DNA of 64,000 nucleotides from Flavivirga rizhaonensis (GCF_004791695.1 NZ_SRSO01000001.1:434001-498000); one strand, 5' to 3'; positions 27,538 to 35,420 are shown, counted from the first letter of the stretch. Numbers and translations: made by a program. The notes: generated from the letters alone by a model not told the origin.

Positions 27538-28950
27538 TTATTGATGAGAATAGATACTTTTGTATTTATTAGACTGTATTTTTTTTAACTTAGTTTTTTG
27601 CTCATTTTTTAATGTAAGTGTGTCACGGTGCGAAATAAGTATTAAAAAAGGAGTTCTTATTTGCAATGCTTCATTGAATTGATTTGAAGTCATTAATTTA
27701 ATTTTACCATTTGAATAAAATCCGCTAGAATAACTTTTCTTATGCAAATGATAAATTGGAATACCTTCAATGGTTTTATTTTTCAACAAATATTTGTCGG
27801 TTTTACTATAAAACTCTAGACTTTTATTCTGAAGAGAGATAGAAAATAAAATAACTGCAATTACTGGTATCATTAAACTGGTTATTAAATAAGTTTTTTG
27901 CCATTTTATGGATCTCCACCAGAAAACAATCAACAATGCTAACGGGATCATAACAGGCATAATGTATGGATGGATTAAACTTTTGGAAAGGGTAAAGAAA
28001 AAGGGTGTCCATAAGAGCCATAAAATGAGGAACAATAACCATTTGTTTGTTTTTAGATTAAGTCGCACATTCCATACTTTTTTAATAACTAAGGTAATCC
28101 ACGGAAGTGTAAATAAAATAAGGAATACCCAAATCATACCTATAGGTTGAGATTTTGGAAAACCGTATTTATCACCGCTCCAGCTAGAATCTAAAAAACG
28201 TTTAAAGTGCTCTCCCACTATGAAATAGTCCCAAAAACCAGGAGTAGCTTTTTCTGCAAGATAATACCAGGGAACACTTATTATGCCTATAATAAGTATT
28301 CCTATTAACCAAGGCATTTTAGTTATTACTTTTATATGATCTTTAAAAAACAACAGCCAGAGAAACAGTGGAGGCAAAGTTAAAATTATGATGATAGGAC
28401 CTTTTGCCAGTAGTCCTAATCCTATTCCTATAAAGAATAAATAATTCCAAGCAGTTCTTTTTTCAGTGTTACTACTTTCCCAAAAAGAAAGCATAGTTAG
28501 CACAATGCAAAAACAAAGTGACATGTCTGTAGAGACAACACCAGTGTGTAATAAAAACTCAGGAATAGTTAATAGAATAAAGGCAGGTAAAAAGAAAGGT
28601 AGCCCTTGCTGCCTAGAATATTTACCAATCACAAAAAATATTAAAATGGCAAATATTAAAGAAGGTAACCTGACCGCAAATTCTGTTACCCCAAAAAGAT
28701 TTATACTAAAAGCAGATAGCCAGGTTGATAGAGGCGGTTTAGCCCAAAAAGGAATGTTATAATCGATTTGTAACGTTACCCAATGATTAGTCTCGGACAT
28801 TATTCGGGCAATCTCGGCATATCGAGCCTCGGTTTTATCCATTAGAGGAAGAGCAGTATTTATAAAAACCCTTATTATTAATAAAACCAATATGCTTAAC
28901 AAATAAAATATAGGCTTGTTTAAAGCATGCTTTGAAGAACTGCCTTCCAT
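27538..28950 (-). CDS. ArnT-like glycosyltransferase (GT83/PMT superfamily), integral membrane
   Basis: 470 residues with a dozen or so hydrophobic segments. The N-terminal signature LPLMDKTEARYAEIAR with the acidic pair, then FWAKPPLSTWLSAFS and EFAVRLPSL, matches ArnT, which moves 4-amino-4-deoxy-L-arabinose from undecaprenyl phosphate to lipid A. It is shorter than ArnT (about 550) at the periplasmic C-terminus, so the sugar may differ. The ATG overlaps the end of the GT2 gene by 31 nt; no closer start exists before the conserved motif. Last gene of the second two-component operon. The GT2 next door could make its lipid-linked donor. Confidence 0.85.
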   Translation of the reverse strand: MEGSSSKHALNKPIFYLLSILVLLIIRVFINTALPLMDKTEARYAEIARIMSETNHWVTLQIDYNIPFWAKPPLSTWLSAFSINLFGVTEFAVRLPSLIFAILIFFVIGKYSRQQGLPFFLPAFILLTIPEFLLHTGVVSTDMSLCFCIVLTMLSFWESSNTEKRTAWNYLFFIGIGLGLLAKGPIIIILTLPPLFLWLLFFKDHIKVITKMPWLIGILIIGIISVPWYYLAEKATPGFWDYFIVGEHFKRFLDSSWSGDKYGFPKSQPIGMIWVFLILFTLPWITLVIKKVWNVRLNLKTNKWLLFLILWLLWTPFFFTLSKSLIHPYIMPVMIPLALLIVFWWRSIKWQKTYLITSLMIPVIAVILFSISLQNKSLEFYSKTDKYLLKNKTIEGIPIYHLHKKSYSSGFYSNGKIKLMTSNQFNEALQIRTPFLILISHRDTLTLKNEQKTKLKKIQSNKYKSIYSHQ

Positions 28951-29714
28951 GAGGTTTTTGTTTGTGTTTTATACTTTTTTGAGATTAATATAAGGTCGTA
29001 CCAAAGTGTAAAGAAATAAGATATCTTGACTTTAGAATTGCTAGTGTCTATCCATGACTCTAAAGGGATTTCTTTTACAGTGTGTTTAATACTATTTTTG
29101 CCTATTAGCTGAATTAAACGATGAAATAGCTCAACATCAAATAACCATTTTGAAAGAAATCTTTCTTTAAACAATTGCCTGGCTAAATCTGCTCTAAATA
29201 CCTTACAACCACACTGTGAGTCATAAATAGAAAGTTCTAATTGCATAGAAATTAAGGTAGCAATAAGCCGTCCAATAAAAAACCTAAACAACTTTCTATT
29301 AATAATATTATCTATTTTAGATATTCTTGACCCAAAAACAAATAAAACCTTGGTGTCTATAAGTTTACTTAATTTTAAGCATTCATCTAAAGTTGTCGAT
29401 AAATCCGCATCCAAATAAGCAATTTTACTAAACCTTAAGTGCTTTTCTGCAAATAGAAACCCCGAACGAACTGCTGCTGCCTTCCCTCTATTTGTTTTTA
29501 AGTTATTAATAAAAACATGGTTAGTAGCTCCCGCTTTTATTTTTTGAAGTACTTTAAGTGTATTATCGCGAGAGCCATCATTAGAAAAAACAATAGCTAC
29601 ATTATTATTCTCCTGTAAGAAAGAATGGAATACCTCCGTTTGTAGCCTTCCAAATTCATTATAACAAGGAATAACTAGTAACAAAGAAAAATTTGTATGA
29701 TTATAATGATTCAT
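28920..29714 (-). CDS. Family 2 glycosyltransferase (polyprenyl-phosphate sugar synthase-like)
   Basis: 264 residues, no membrane anchor obvious. GT-A fold signs: start LLLVIPCYNEFGRLQTEV, FSNDGSRDNTLKVL, NRGKAAAVRSGF and the metal-binding AYLDADLSTTLDECLKL. The pattern is that of dolichyl/undecaprenyl-phosphate glucosyl- or mannosyltransferases (Alg5/DPM class), which load a sugar onto the lipid carrier used by ArnT-like enzymes. This gives a plausible two-step pathway with the overlapping downstream gene. Starts 7 nt after the GT9 gene. Confidence 0.85.
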   Translation of the reverse strand: MNHYNHTNFSLLLVIPCYNEFGRLQTEVFHSFLQENNNVAIVFSNDGSRDNTLKVLQKIKAGATNHVFINNLKTNRGKAAAVRSGFLFAEKHLRFSKIAYLDADLSTTLDECLKLSKLIDTKVLFVFGSRISKIDNIINRKLFRFFIGRLIATLISMQLELSIYDSQCGCKVFRADLARQLFKERFLSKWLFDVELFHRLIQLIGKNSIKHTVKEIPLESWIDTSNSKVKISYFFTLWYDLILISKKYKTQTKTSWKAVLQSML

Positions 29715-29721
29715 AAAATAG

Positions 29722-30801
29722 TTAAACGGCTAGTTTTTTTACTGGATTTAAACTATTTTTTATTTTTTTAATAATATCTTCTGTTGATTCAATGTTTGTA
29801 TTGACAGCAGTACTATTATTACTATAAGGATAGTATCTTTTTATATCAGAAACAGAGAACAAACCAATGGTTGTGGTTTGTGATGCAGATGCTAAATGCA
29901 TAATACCGCTATCTGCACCAATAAAAATTTCTGTGTTAGCAATTACAGCAGCTATTTCTCGGATATCCTTACTGTAAAATGAAGGTGCCTTAAATTGAAT
30001 CTGGGAGACATTTTCTACAGGTAAAATTTCAAGAATATTATATTCATTAAATTCGGCTTTTAATTTTTCATAAAAAGGAAGCCACCAAGATTCACTGTAG
30101 CACTTTTCATCAGTAGCATAAGTAAATATGCTAATGCTTTTATTTTTTTTGTTAGTAGCCAATTTGTCTACAATTTTTTTTCCATGATTTATTTCTGCAG
30201 GATCAAGCTTTATATCTAATGAAGGAATAACTTCTTTACTTTTATTACCAAAAAGGGTTAGGTATTCCCTTAACAAATAGATCTGTTCTTTTGCAATATG
30301 ATTTTCAGTTTTATGTATAAGGCGCTTATTTTCATCAGGATTACCTATTATTTTATGCCTTGAGGATGATAATAGAGTGAATAACCTCCCTGAGGATGAA
30401 TCGCTTACCCCATTAATAGCTATATCGTAATTTTTTTTTCTTAAAGACATACACCTTTTTATATATTGTAATGGGTATTTAAAAGGTCTTTTTGGTAGTT
30501 GGATAATCTTATCTACATTATTGTAATTTTTAAAAATAATAGGAGATAAATCACCATTTACAATTAAATCAACTTTACAATTTGGAAATGTTGAAATAAC
30601 TTCCTTTACCAAAGGAGAAGTAAGTAGTTGATTGCCTAACCTATGGTTTGGTCTACAAATTAGTATGTTTTTTATTTCATTTACATTTATGCTGTCACCT
30701 TTTTTTGAAACCTTAGTGTTAGAAATGTTTTTGGTGATAGCATGCATGAATTTCCTCTTGTAAACATTTATTCTTTTTAAAAACTTTTTACGCTGATTCA
30801 T
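29722..30801 (-). CDS. Family 9 glycosyltransferase (heptosyltransferase-like)
   Basis: 359 residues. GT-B fold of the WaaC/WaaF/RfaF type: IKNILICRPNHRLGNQLLTSPLVKE at about residue 45, and the donor-binding region IFIGADSGIMHLASASQTTTIGLF near 295-318. Such enzymes add heptose or other sugars to the LPS inner core on the cytoplasmic face. A basic N-terminal extension of about 40 residues precedes the core fold. Its ATG overlaps the stop of PAP2 gene 2 by one base (TAATG), a sign of translational coupling. Confidence 0.85.
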   Translation of the reverse strand: MNQRKKFLKRINVYKRKFMHAITKNISNTKVSKKGDSINVNEIKNILICRPNHRLGNQLLTSPLVKEVISTFPNCKVDLIVNGDLSPIIFKNYNNVDKIIQLPKRPFKYPLQYIKRCMSLRKKNYDIAINGVSDSSSGRLFTLLSSSRHKIIGNPDENKRLIHKTENHIAKEQIYLLREYLTLFGNKSKEVIPSLDIKLDPAEINHGKKIVDKLATNKKNKSISIFTYATDEKCYSESWWLPFYEKLKAEFNEYNILEILPVENVSQIQFKAPSFYSKDIREIAAVIANTEIFIGADSGIMHLASASQTTTIGLFSVSDIKRYYPYSNNSTAVNTNIESTEDIIKKIKNSLNPVKKLAV

Positions 30802-31367
30802 TAAAATTTATATTTGAAACCTATGAGGTAATTATTGTTATTATTTAAAAAAGAGAGGTTGAGTTTTTTCTTTTGATAAGGTGTTGTAAACAAGTAAGAA
30901 CTACCAATACCAATAAAAGCACCAACAAGTATATCCCAGAAGTCATGTTTTTTAGCATGTATCCTGCTAAAAGCTGTGAATCCAGCTAAAGCATAAAAAG
31001 GGATACTTTTTTTAAAGCCGTATCTTTTATGAATAAATGAAGCTGCTTGGAAAGTAACAGATGTATGACCCGAAGGAAATGAGTTTTCGTTGCTGGCGTC
31101 TGGTCTTGATTTGTTAATCGTTAACTTTAGGCCATAAGTAATGATACTTGAAAGGGTGACACTTTTGGTGAATTGACAACTTCCTTCGCTATCATCAAAT
31201 AACAAAGTTGCTGCAACTGTAGCAACAGGAGCAGTAAATAGTATAACATCTCCTGTAGTTTCTATAGTTTTGTTTTGTGAAAACGAATAGAAACAATTAA
31301 CAAGTAGAGTTATTAATAGCCAAATTGTTGTGAAAGAATCATACGTATGTTTTAAGACTGGCAGCAT
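30801..31367 (-). CDS. PAP2-family phosphatase (LpxF-like candidate 2)
   Basis: 188 residues, smaller than the copy at 23370. Motifs: KLTINKSRP, FPSGHTSVTFQAA and FSRIHAKKHDFWDILVG, all catalytic residues kept, plus several hydrophobic segments and a signal-anchor near 15-30. Likely dephosphorylates a lipid such as lipid A or an undecaprenyl carrier on the periplasmic side. It has its own upstream box and -7 element although it lies inside the regulator-kinase operon, so it may be boosted separately. It is coupled to the LPS-type glycosyltransferase genes that follow. Confidence 0.85.
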   Translation of the reverse strand: MLPVLKHTYDSFTTIWLLITLLVNCFYSFSQNKTIETTGDVILFTAPVATVAATLLFDDSEGSCQFTKSVTLSSIITYGLKLTINKSRPDASNENSFPSGHTSVTFQAASFIHKRYGFKKSIPFYALAGFTAFSRIHAKKHDFWDILVGAFIGIGSSYLFTTPYQKKKLNLSFLNNNNNYLIGFKYKF

Positions 31368-31387
31368 CTGGTTTTTCTAATGAATCG

Positions 31388-31432
31388 CCAAAGTAGATGC
31401 AGAATCTTAAATTACTCTTAAGAGAAGTTTAA
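31388..31432 (-). promoter_or_regulatory. Internal promoter with three-copy TTAAGA-type box before PAP2 gene 2
   Basis: In minus sense TTAAAC, TTAAGA and TTAAGA at 11-bp spacing (31405-31432). Nine bp downstream lies TACTTTGG (31388-31395), a -7-like TA-n-TTTG, then the ATG at 31367. The two nearest hexamers are exact copies of those before response regulator 2, and the spacer differs by one base (GTAAT against GTAAC). Confidence 0.65.
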
Positions 31433-31464
31433 GAAGATCTATAGTTAAATGTTGGTAGAAATGA

Positions 31465-31671
31465 TTAACCTTCTAAGATCTTTTGAGAACTAGGGCATGT
31501 AGTATTACCATAAGAACAGAAAATACAACAGCTACCCTCAAGCGGTCTCAATATTTTTTTGCAATTATTGCATTCGTGTATAAAATGAATACTGGTTTCG
31601 GACATTTTTATATTCATTTTATGATTACAATAAGGACAAGAAATAGTTGTTTCTAATAGTATAGGCATCAT
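31465..31671 (-). CDS. Small cysteine-rich zinc-ribbon protein, GDCCVxC-like
   Basis: 68 residues with four Cys pairs: CPYC, CNNC, the GSCCIFCSYG motif and a final CP. This resembles the GDCCVxC domain family, in which the first Cys of the motif may be selenocysteine in some species; here the motif is GSCCIFC with ordinary cysteines. The two CxxC pairs probably bind zinc. The ATG at 31671 overlaps the stop of the kinase gene by one base, with an alternative ATG one codon later. Function unknown; family members often occur near metal or envelope genes. Confidence 0.7.
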   Translation of the reverse strand: MMPILLETTISCPYCNHKMNIKMSETSIHFIHECNNCKKILRPLEGSCCIFCSYGNTTCPSSQKILEG

Positions 31672-32924
31672 TAGTTAAAAGTTAATTTAAAAACATGCAT
31701 ATTATTGCTAAATGTGTAGCTAATGGTATAACCATAATTATCACAAATTTTCTTAACGATAGCCAGTCCAAGGCCAAGAGATTTTTTGGTTGTATTCTCT
31801 TTATAAAATCGATCGTATAATTTTTCAGGATTTTTAATAGCCGCTTCTCCAGAGTTTGAAACTATAAATTCATTAGTAGTGGTTTTTATAATAATCTCTC
31901 CTTCAGAAGACGTGTATTTTATAGCATTTGATAATAAATTATCAGCAATTATTCCTGCTAAATATGGATCACCATTAATTTCAAGGGGCTCCATTTCTCT
32001 CGTTAGAATAGGAACCTTATTTAATCCTTCAAAAGATTCTATAGATTTTTTTAGAATATTGGTGAAATTAATCTGATTAGAGGTTTTAAATTGTTGATTT
32101 TCAATTTTTGCTAATAGAATTAATTTTTTATTAAGTGTCGCTAGCCTGCGGGCATTATTAGATATTTCTATTAAAAGGTTGTACTGTTTTTCATTAATTT
32201 GATTCTCATCAAATAAATTACCAATCTTAGCTTGAATATTAGCTAAGGGAGTTTGGATTTCATGAGAGACATCTTCTGTAAATTGTTTTAAATTTTGGTA
32301 GTCTGAAATAACTTTATTCGTTAATGTTTTTATTTCTGTATTTAATTCGGAAAACTCTTCTATATCTGTTTCTTCCAGATTGATAGCTTTGTTAGATTGT
32401 ATAGAAAACGTTTTTATTTTTTTAAGGTTATTAAAAAAAGGCTTCCAAACTAATGCGGTGTTTTTTCTGCTTAAATAATACTGTGCCAGAAATACTGTTA
32501 GAAGAATTACGATATAAGACAAAATAATAGCTTGTAAAATATCATATAACTCAACAACCTTGGTTCTAACGGAAATTTTATACGCCCTTTCATTTATTTT
32601 TTTATATGTGATTAGCTCCATATAAGGTTCTAATTCTTCCTCTGCAGGATCATATAAAATAGTGTCTTTTATTCTCTGTGTCCCTATATATTTAACTTCT
32701 TGGGTGTTTATTATTGGATGTACATTAATAGGAACTCCTTCTTTTTCAATTAATTTTTCAATTCTAAATGCTTGTGAATTTAACGACTCTTCAGTTTCGT
32801 CTTTTATAATATACTTGGTAATAAAGTATAAAGCAATAACACTCAAAATCATTGCAAGCAAACCATAAGTCAAAAAACTTCGAGATATTTTTTTTAGTAA
32901 TTTTATTTTCTTTTTATGGTTCAT
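31671..32924 (-). CDS. Sensor histidine kinase (system 2)
   Basis: 417 residues, paralogue of the kinase at 21816 with the same length and layout. Membrane segments at about 18-40 and 128-150 bound a periplasmic domain of roughly 90 residues. Then His221 in DVSHEIQTPLANIQ, N box LLSNAIKYTS and G box KKSLGLGLAIVKKICD. It starts 3 nt after the regulator gene. The sensor domain differs from system 1 in sequence but shares the pattern RI(K)DTL(I)-Y before the second membrane segment, so the two may sense related signals. Confidence 0.92.
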   Translation of the reverse strand: MNHKKKIKLLKKISRSFLTYGLLAMILSVIALYFITKYIIKDETEESLNSQAFRIEKLIEKEGVPINVHPIINTQEVKYIGTQRIKDTILYDPAEEELEPYMELITYKKINERAYKISVRTKVVELYDILQAIILSYIVILLTVFLAQYYLSRKNTALVWKPFFNNLKKIKTFSIQSNKAINLEETDIEEFSELNTEIKTLTNKVISDYQNLKQFTEDVSHEIQTPLANIQAKIGNLFDENQINEKQYNLLIEISNNARRLATLNKKLILLAKIENQQFKTSNQINFTNILKKSIESFEGLNKVPILTREMEPLEINGDPYLAGIIADNLLSNAIKYTSSEGEIIIKTTTNEFIVSNSGEAAIKNPEKLYDRFYKENTTKKSLGLGLAIVKKICDNYGYTISYTFSNNMHVFKLTFN

Positions 32925-32927
32925 AAT

Positions 32928-33608
32928 TTACATGTCTTCATCCATAAATTTGTACCCAATTCTGTAAACTGTTCTAATATAGTTAGCAGCAACATCTGTT
33001 AGTTTTTTTCGTAAATGATTGATGTGTACATAGATGAAATCAAAACTATCAACAGTATCAATATTATCGCCCCATAGATGTTCTGCGATAACTTCTTTTG
33101 AAAGCACTCTGTTTTTATTAGTAATAAAATAAACCAGTAAATCATACTCTTTTTTAGTTAACTGTATTGGTTTTTCATTAACGTAAGCTTGCATAGCATC
33201 TGTTTTAATTTTTATTTCGTTAAAAGAGATATTGGAATCTCCATCGTATTTACCTCTTCGCATCACAGCTTTAATACGTGAATTTAGTTCTGTAAGATGA
33301 AAAGGTTTCGTTAAATAGTCATCAGCCCCTAAATCTAATCCTTCTACTTTGTCGTCAAGCGAGTTATTTGCCGAAATAATAATTACAGGAATTTTTTTGC
33401 CCTCTTTTTTTATTAGCTTTAATAAATCCAATCCATTACCGGTTATTAAATTTATATCTAAAAGAATGAGGTCGTATTCATAAATAGAAACTTTGGAGAT
33501 TGCTTCATAATAATCGGAAGCAGTTTCACATATGTGAGCATCTCTATTTAAAAATTTAATGATAGATTCTTGTAATGTTATTTCATCTTCAGCGATTAAT
33601 ATTTTCAT
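32928..33608 (-). CDS. OmpR-family response regulator (system 2)
   Basis: 226 residues. Receiver with AEDE pocket, phospho-acceptor Asp51 (LILLDINLITGNG) and TKPFHL; winged helix from about 130 with QLTKKEYDLLVYF and recognition region DSFDFIYVHINHLRKK. Nearly the same DNA-binding helix as system 1, so the two regulators may share sites. Heads the operon regulator - kinase - zinc ribbon - PAP2 - GT9 - GT2 - ArnT-like. A three-copy box lies 38 bp upstream of its start, consistent with autoregulation. Confidence 0.93.
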   Translation of the reverse strand: MKILIAEDEITLQESIIKFLNRDAHICETASDYYEAISKVSIYEYDLILLDINLITGNGLDLLKLIKKEGKKIPVIIISANNSLDDKVEGLDLGADDYLTKPFHLTELNSRIKAVMRRGKYDGDSNISFNEIKIKTDAMQAYVNEKPIQLTKKEYDLLVYFITNKNRVLSKEVIAEHLWGDNIDTVDSFDFIYVHINHLRKKLTDVAANYIRTVYRIGYKFMDEDM

Positions 33609-33630
33609 TTATTCTTTAATTGTGATTTTG

Positions 33631-33674
33631 CAAAATATATTAAGAATCTTAAGTTACTCTTAAGTACCTCTAAA
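33631..33674 (-). promoter_or_regulatory. Autoregulatory promoter with three-copy TTAAGA-type box
   Basis: In minus sense TTTAGA, TTAAGA and TTAAGA at 11-bp spacing (33647-33674), followed after 9 bp by TATTTTG, a TA-n-TTTG -7 element, then the ATG at 33608. The best-conserved copy of the island box, placed where an activator would cover the -33 region. Confidence 0.65.
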
Positions 33675-34469
33675 GATAAGTTTTATAAAAGTATAAAAAT
33701 TCAGAGTTTCTAATCTAAATTTTTGCCCTAACTTATCTGTTGGTAATTAGAGTCTTTTACCAAATTTATAGGTACTCATCCAGATACTTGATAAGTCGAA
33801 GTCGAAGGTATATTGATTTTAAGTACAAAATCCCCTCAATTCAAAACCAGTTTTACTAAATTAACGTGAGATCGATATATTAAAACCTGACAAATCTGTT
33901 GTTTAATTGTTTTAATAAAGAAACTATGTCATTCCGGAAGAAGAACGAAGAGGAATCCCATCCTTAACGAGATTTCTCGAAAGTTTATCTTGAGCACTTC
34001 GACTCCGCTCGGTATAAACTAAAGTCGAAAGGCTCATACATCGATTTGTAGAAATGACAAATACTTGAAAATCATTTTTTTAAAAAATTAAATCAAACTG
34101 ACGTTAAATTAATTGAGATACTTAATAATAAATAATCTTAATCTCTCAATTTATATGGCATCTATTTTTAGAAAACTATTAATTTGTTACAGCAAAAAAT
34201 ATAAACACTGGCATAACAAAATGATTCACAACCTACTCAGAAAGCATGACATTTTTTATATAAGTAAATAAAATAGTGAAGAAAAAACAATCTATTTACA
34301 GTAAATACTGACGTATTTTACTTGCTATTTTTCTTAGATCATTGATTAAGAGCGAGTAATATTTCGCATTTAGAAACAAAAATTTTAATTTTTATCTAAT
34401 TGTAACTCACTATTATACTATAAAATTTAACAAAATTCAGGATAAAATGCAAAAAAATCGGTTAAAATG
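33675..34469. other. Intergenic stretch with a structured repeat
   Basis: No well-supported gene. It holds the repeat element at 33927-34059 (separate entry). A 38-codon open frame at 34155-34271 (begins MASIFRKLLICYSKKYKH) is basic and has no visible family or signal; I do not call it a gene. The rest is AT-rich without clear signals. Confidence 0.5.
33927..34059. repeat. MITE-like or intergenic repeat element with long internal hairpin
   Basis: About 133 bp, less AT-rich than its surroundings, bounded by short inverted ends (TGTCATT ... AATGACA). Inside, 33985-34020 folds into a stem whose outer arms are AGTTTAT and ATAAACT and inner arms GAGC and GCTC, with one mismatch and two G-T pairs, around the core ACTTCGACTCC. 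The phrase CTTCGACTCCGCTC is typical of dispersed non-coding repeats in Flavobacteriaceae genomes, so this is probably a multi-copy family. It carries no gene. Confidence 0.6.
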
Positions 34470-34499
34470 TTGTTTTTTAAGATTAATTGCATAGTTTTG
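34470..34499 (+). promoter_or_regulatory. Promoter for the secreted 149-residue protein
   Basis: TTG at 34470-34472, a 19-bp spacer and TAGTTTTG at 34492-34499: an ideal Bacteroidota promoter. Transcription would start near 34506, about 22 nt before the ATG. Confidence 0.75.
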
Positions 34500-34527
34500 C
34501 TATTCATAATCAAGAAAATTTTGTAAT

Positions 34528-34977
34528 ATGAAAATGAAAATTATATTTTTTAGTCTTAGTTTATTTTTAATAACTGGTGCTACCTTTGCCCAAAAAAAGG
34601 ATACACCTAAAAGTATTATTAGTGAAAAAGTTGGTATAAAGAAATACCACGATAAAGAAGAATTAGACCGTATGCAAAAAGGTCAATTATTAGAGCTTTA
34701 TATTGAGCGAATAAAACTTCTTGTAAAAACGTTACCTTACATAGCATTTGCAACAAAACCAGGTGTTACAATGTCTACTTTAGGTATCCCTAATACAAAA
34801 GATAACAGAGAAACTTTGGAGGATGAGTTTGAAGCTTCAGATGCTTTTCTTGAAACGACTCTGAATTTCCAGCGGACTATGTTGCCATATTCAGATAAAA
34901 GTAATTTGATTGCTGCGATTATCTTTTATGAAGATACTATGAAATCATTGCATCAATACAGTGAATTTCATAATTAA
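34528..34977 (+). CDS. Secreted protein of unknown function
   Basis: 149 residues with a clear signal peptide (MKMKIIFFSLSLFLITGATFA, cut before QKK). The mature part is a helical, charged protein of about 128 residues (ELDRMQKGQLLELYIERIKLL; ETLEDEFEASDAFLETTLNF) without cysteines, membrane spans or a type IX sorting domain, so probably periplasmic. I do not recognise the family. It has its own strong promoter and a hairpin about 80 nt downstream (35058-35086), so it is likely transcribed alone. Confidence 0.8.
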   Translation: MKMKIIFFSLSLFLITGATFAQKKDTPKSIISEKVGIKKYHDKEELDRMQKGQLLELYIERIKLLVKTLPYIAFATKPGVTMSTLGIPNTKDNRETLEDEFEASDAFLETTLNFQRTMLPYSDKSNLIAAIIFYEDTMKSLHQYSEFHN

Positions 34978-35057
34978 GAATTTATTTATACATTATTTGT
35001 GTTCATCTGATACTGAATGATGATTTACAAATAGTTAAAATTTTCATTATATAATAT

Positions 35058-35086
35058 AATAAGGTATAAAATAATTAAACCTTATT
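35058..35086 (+). terminator. Hairpin terminator after the 149-residue protein
   Basis: Perfect 8-bp stem AATAAGGT / ACCTTATT with a 13-nt loop, followed by CCTTTTATTC. Lies about 80 nt after the stop at 34977. Confidence 0.55.
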
Positions 35087-35177
35087 CCTTTTATTCTATA
35101 AATTATTTTTATAGTACAAAATAATTTGTGCAAAAGATAGGATAACAAAAATCATTATAACATTACAGATTTTCTAT

Positions 35178-35232
35178 AAGTTTTAAACCTTAATAAACAC
35201 AAGTTTTTTTTATTTATTAAGGTTTAAAACTT
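35178..35232. repeat. Perfect 20-bp inverted repeat
   Basis: Arms at 35178-35197 and 35213-35232 are exact reverse complements (20 of 20) around a 15-nt loop containing eight T in a row. It may be a second, bidirectional terminator, or a protected stem in an uncharacterised transcript. The loop-side T run and the location 190 bp upstream of the next gene leave the role open. Confidence 0.6.
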
Positions 35233-35280
35233 TAGCTATATAACATTTTCTATTCGTATTAAAGTAGAAGAAGTAGGCAA

Positions 35281-35364
35281 ATGCATTACATCGAATAAAT
35301 TAATAAGTAAAAACTTACATAATTATGCATTTCATCGAATTTATTCGCTTTTTATGGAATTAAA
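35281..35364. repeat. Direct repeats overlapping an inverted repeat, upstream of the beta-helix gene
   Basis: ATGCATTACATCGAAT at 35281-35296 recurs as ATGCATTTCATCGAAT at 35325-35340 (one mismatch, 44 bp apart). The pair also forms an inverted repeat, CGAATAAATT facing AATTTATTCG. Forty-four bp is close to four helical turns, as for cooperative operator pairs. It lies just upstream of the -7 element at 35378. Confidence 0.5.
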
Positions 35365-35377
35365 TTGTAAATAATTG

Positions 35378-35385
35378 TAAATTTG
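35378..35385 (+). promoter_or_regulatory. -7 promoter element for the beta-helix gene
   Basis: TAAATTTG matches TAnnTTTG exactly, about 35 nt before the ATG at 35421. No TTG is seen at the proper upstream distance, which fits an activator-dependent promoter using the repeats at 35281-35340. Confidence 0.45.
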
Positions 35386-35420
35386 AATACTGAACTTAAC
35401 AAGTGTTAATAATAACAGCT

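Noticed and set aside
34155-34271. 38-codon open frame beginning MASIFRKLLICY
   Set aside because: No signal peptide, family or convincing ribosome-binding context; short frames of this size are common by chance.
35403-35420. GTG start extending the beta-helix protein by six residues
   Set aside because: The ATG at 35421 gives a standard signal peptide and follows the promoter better.
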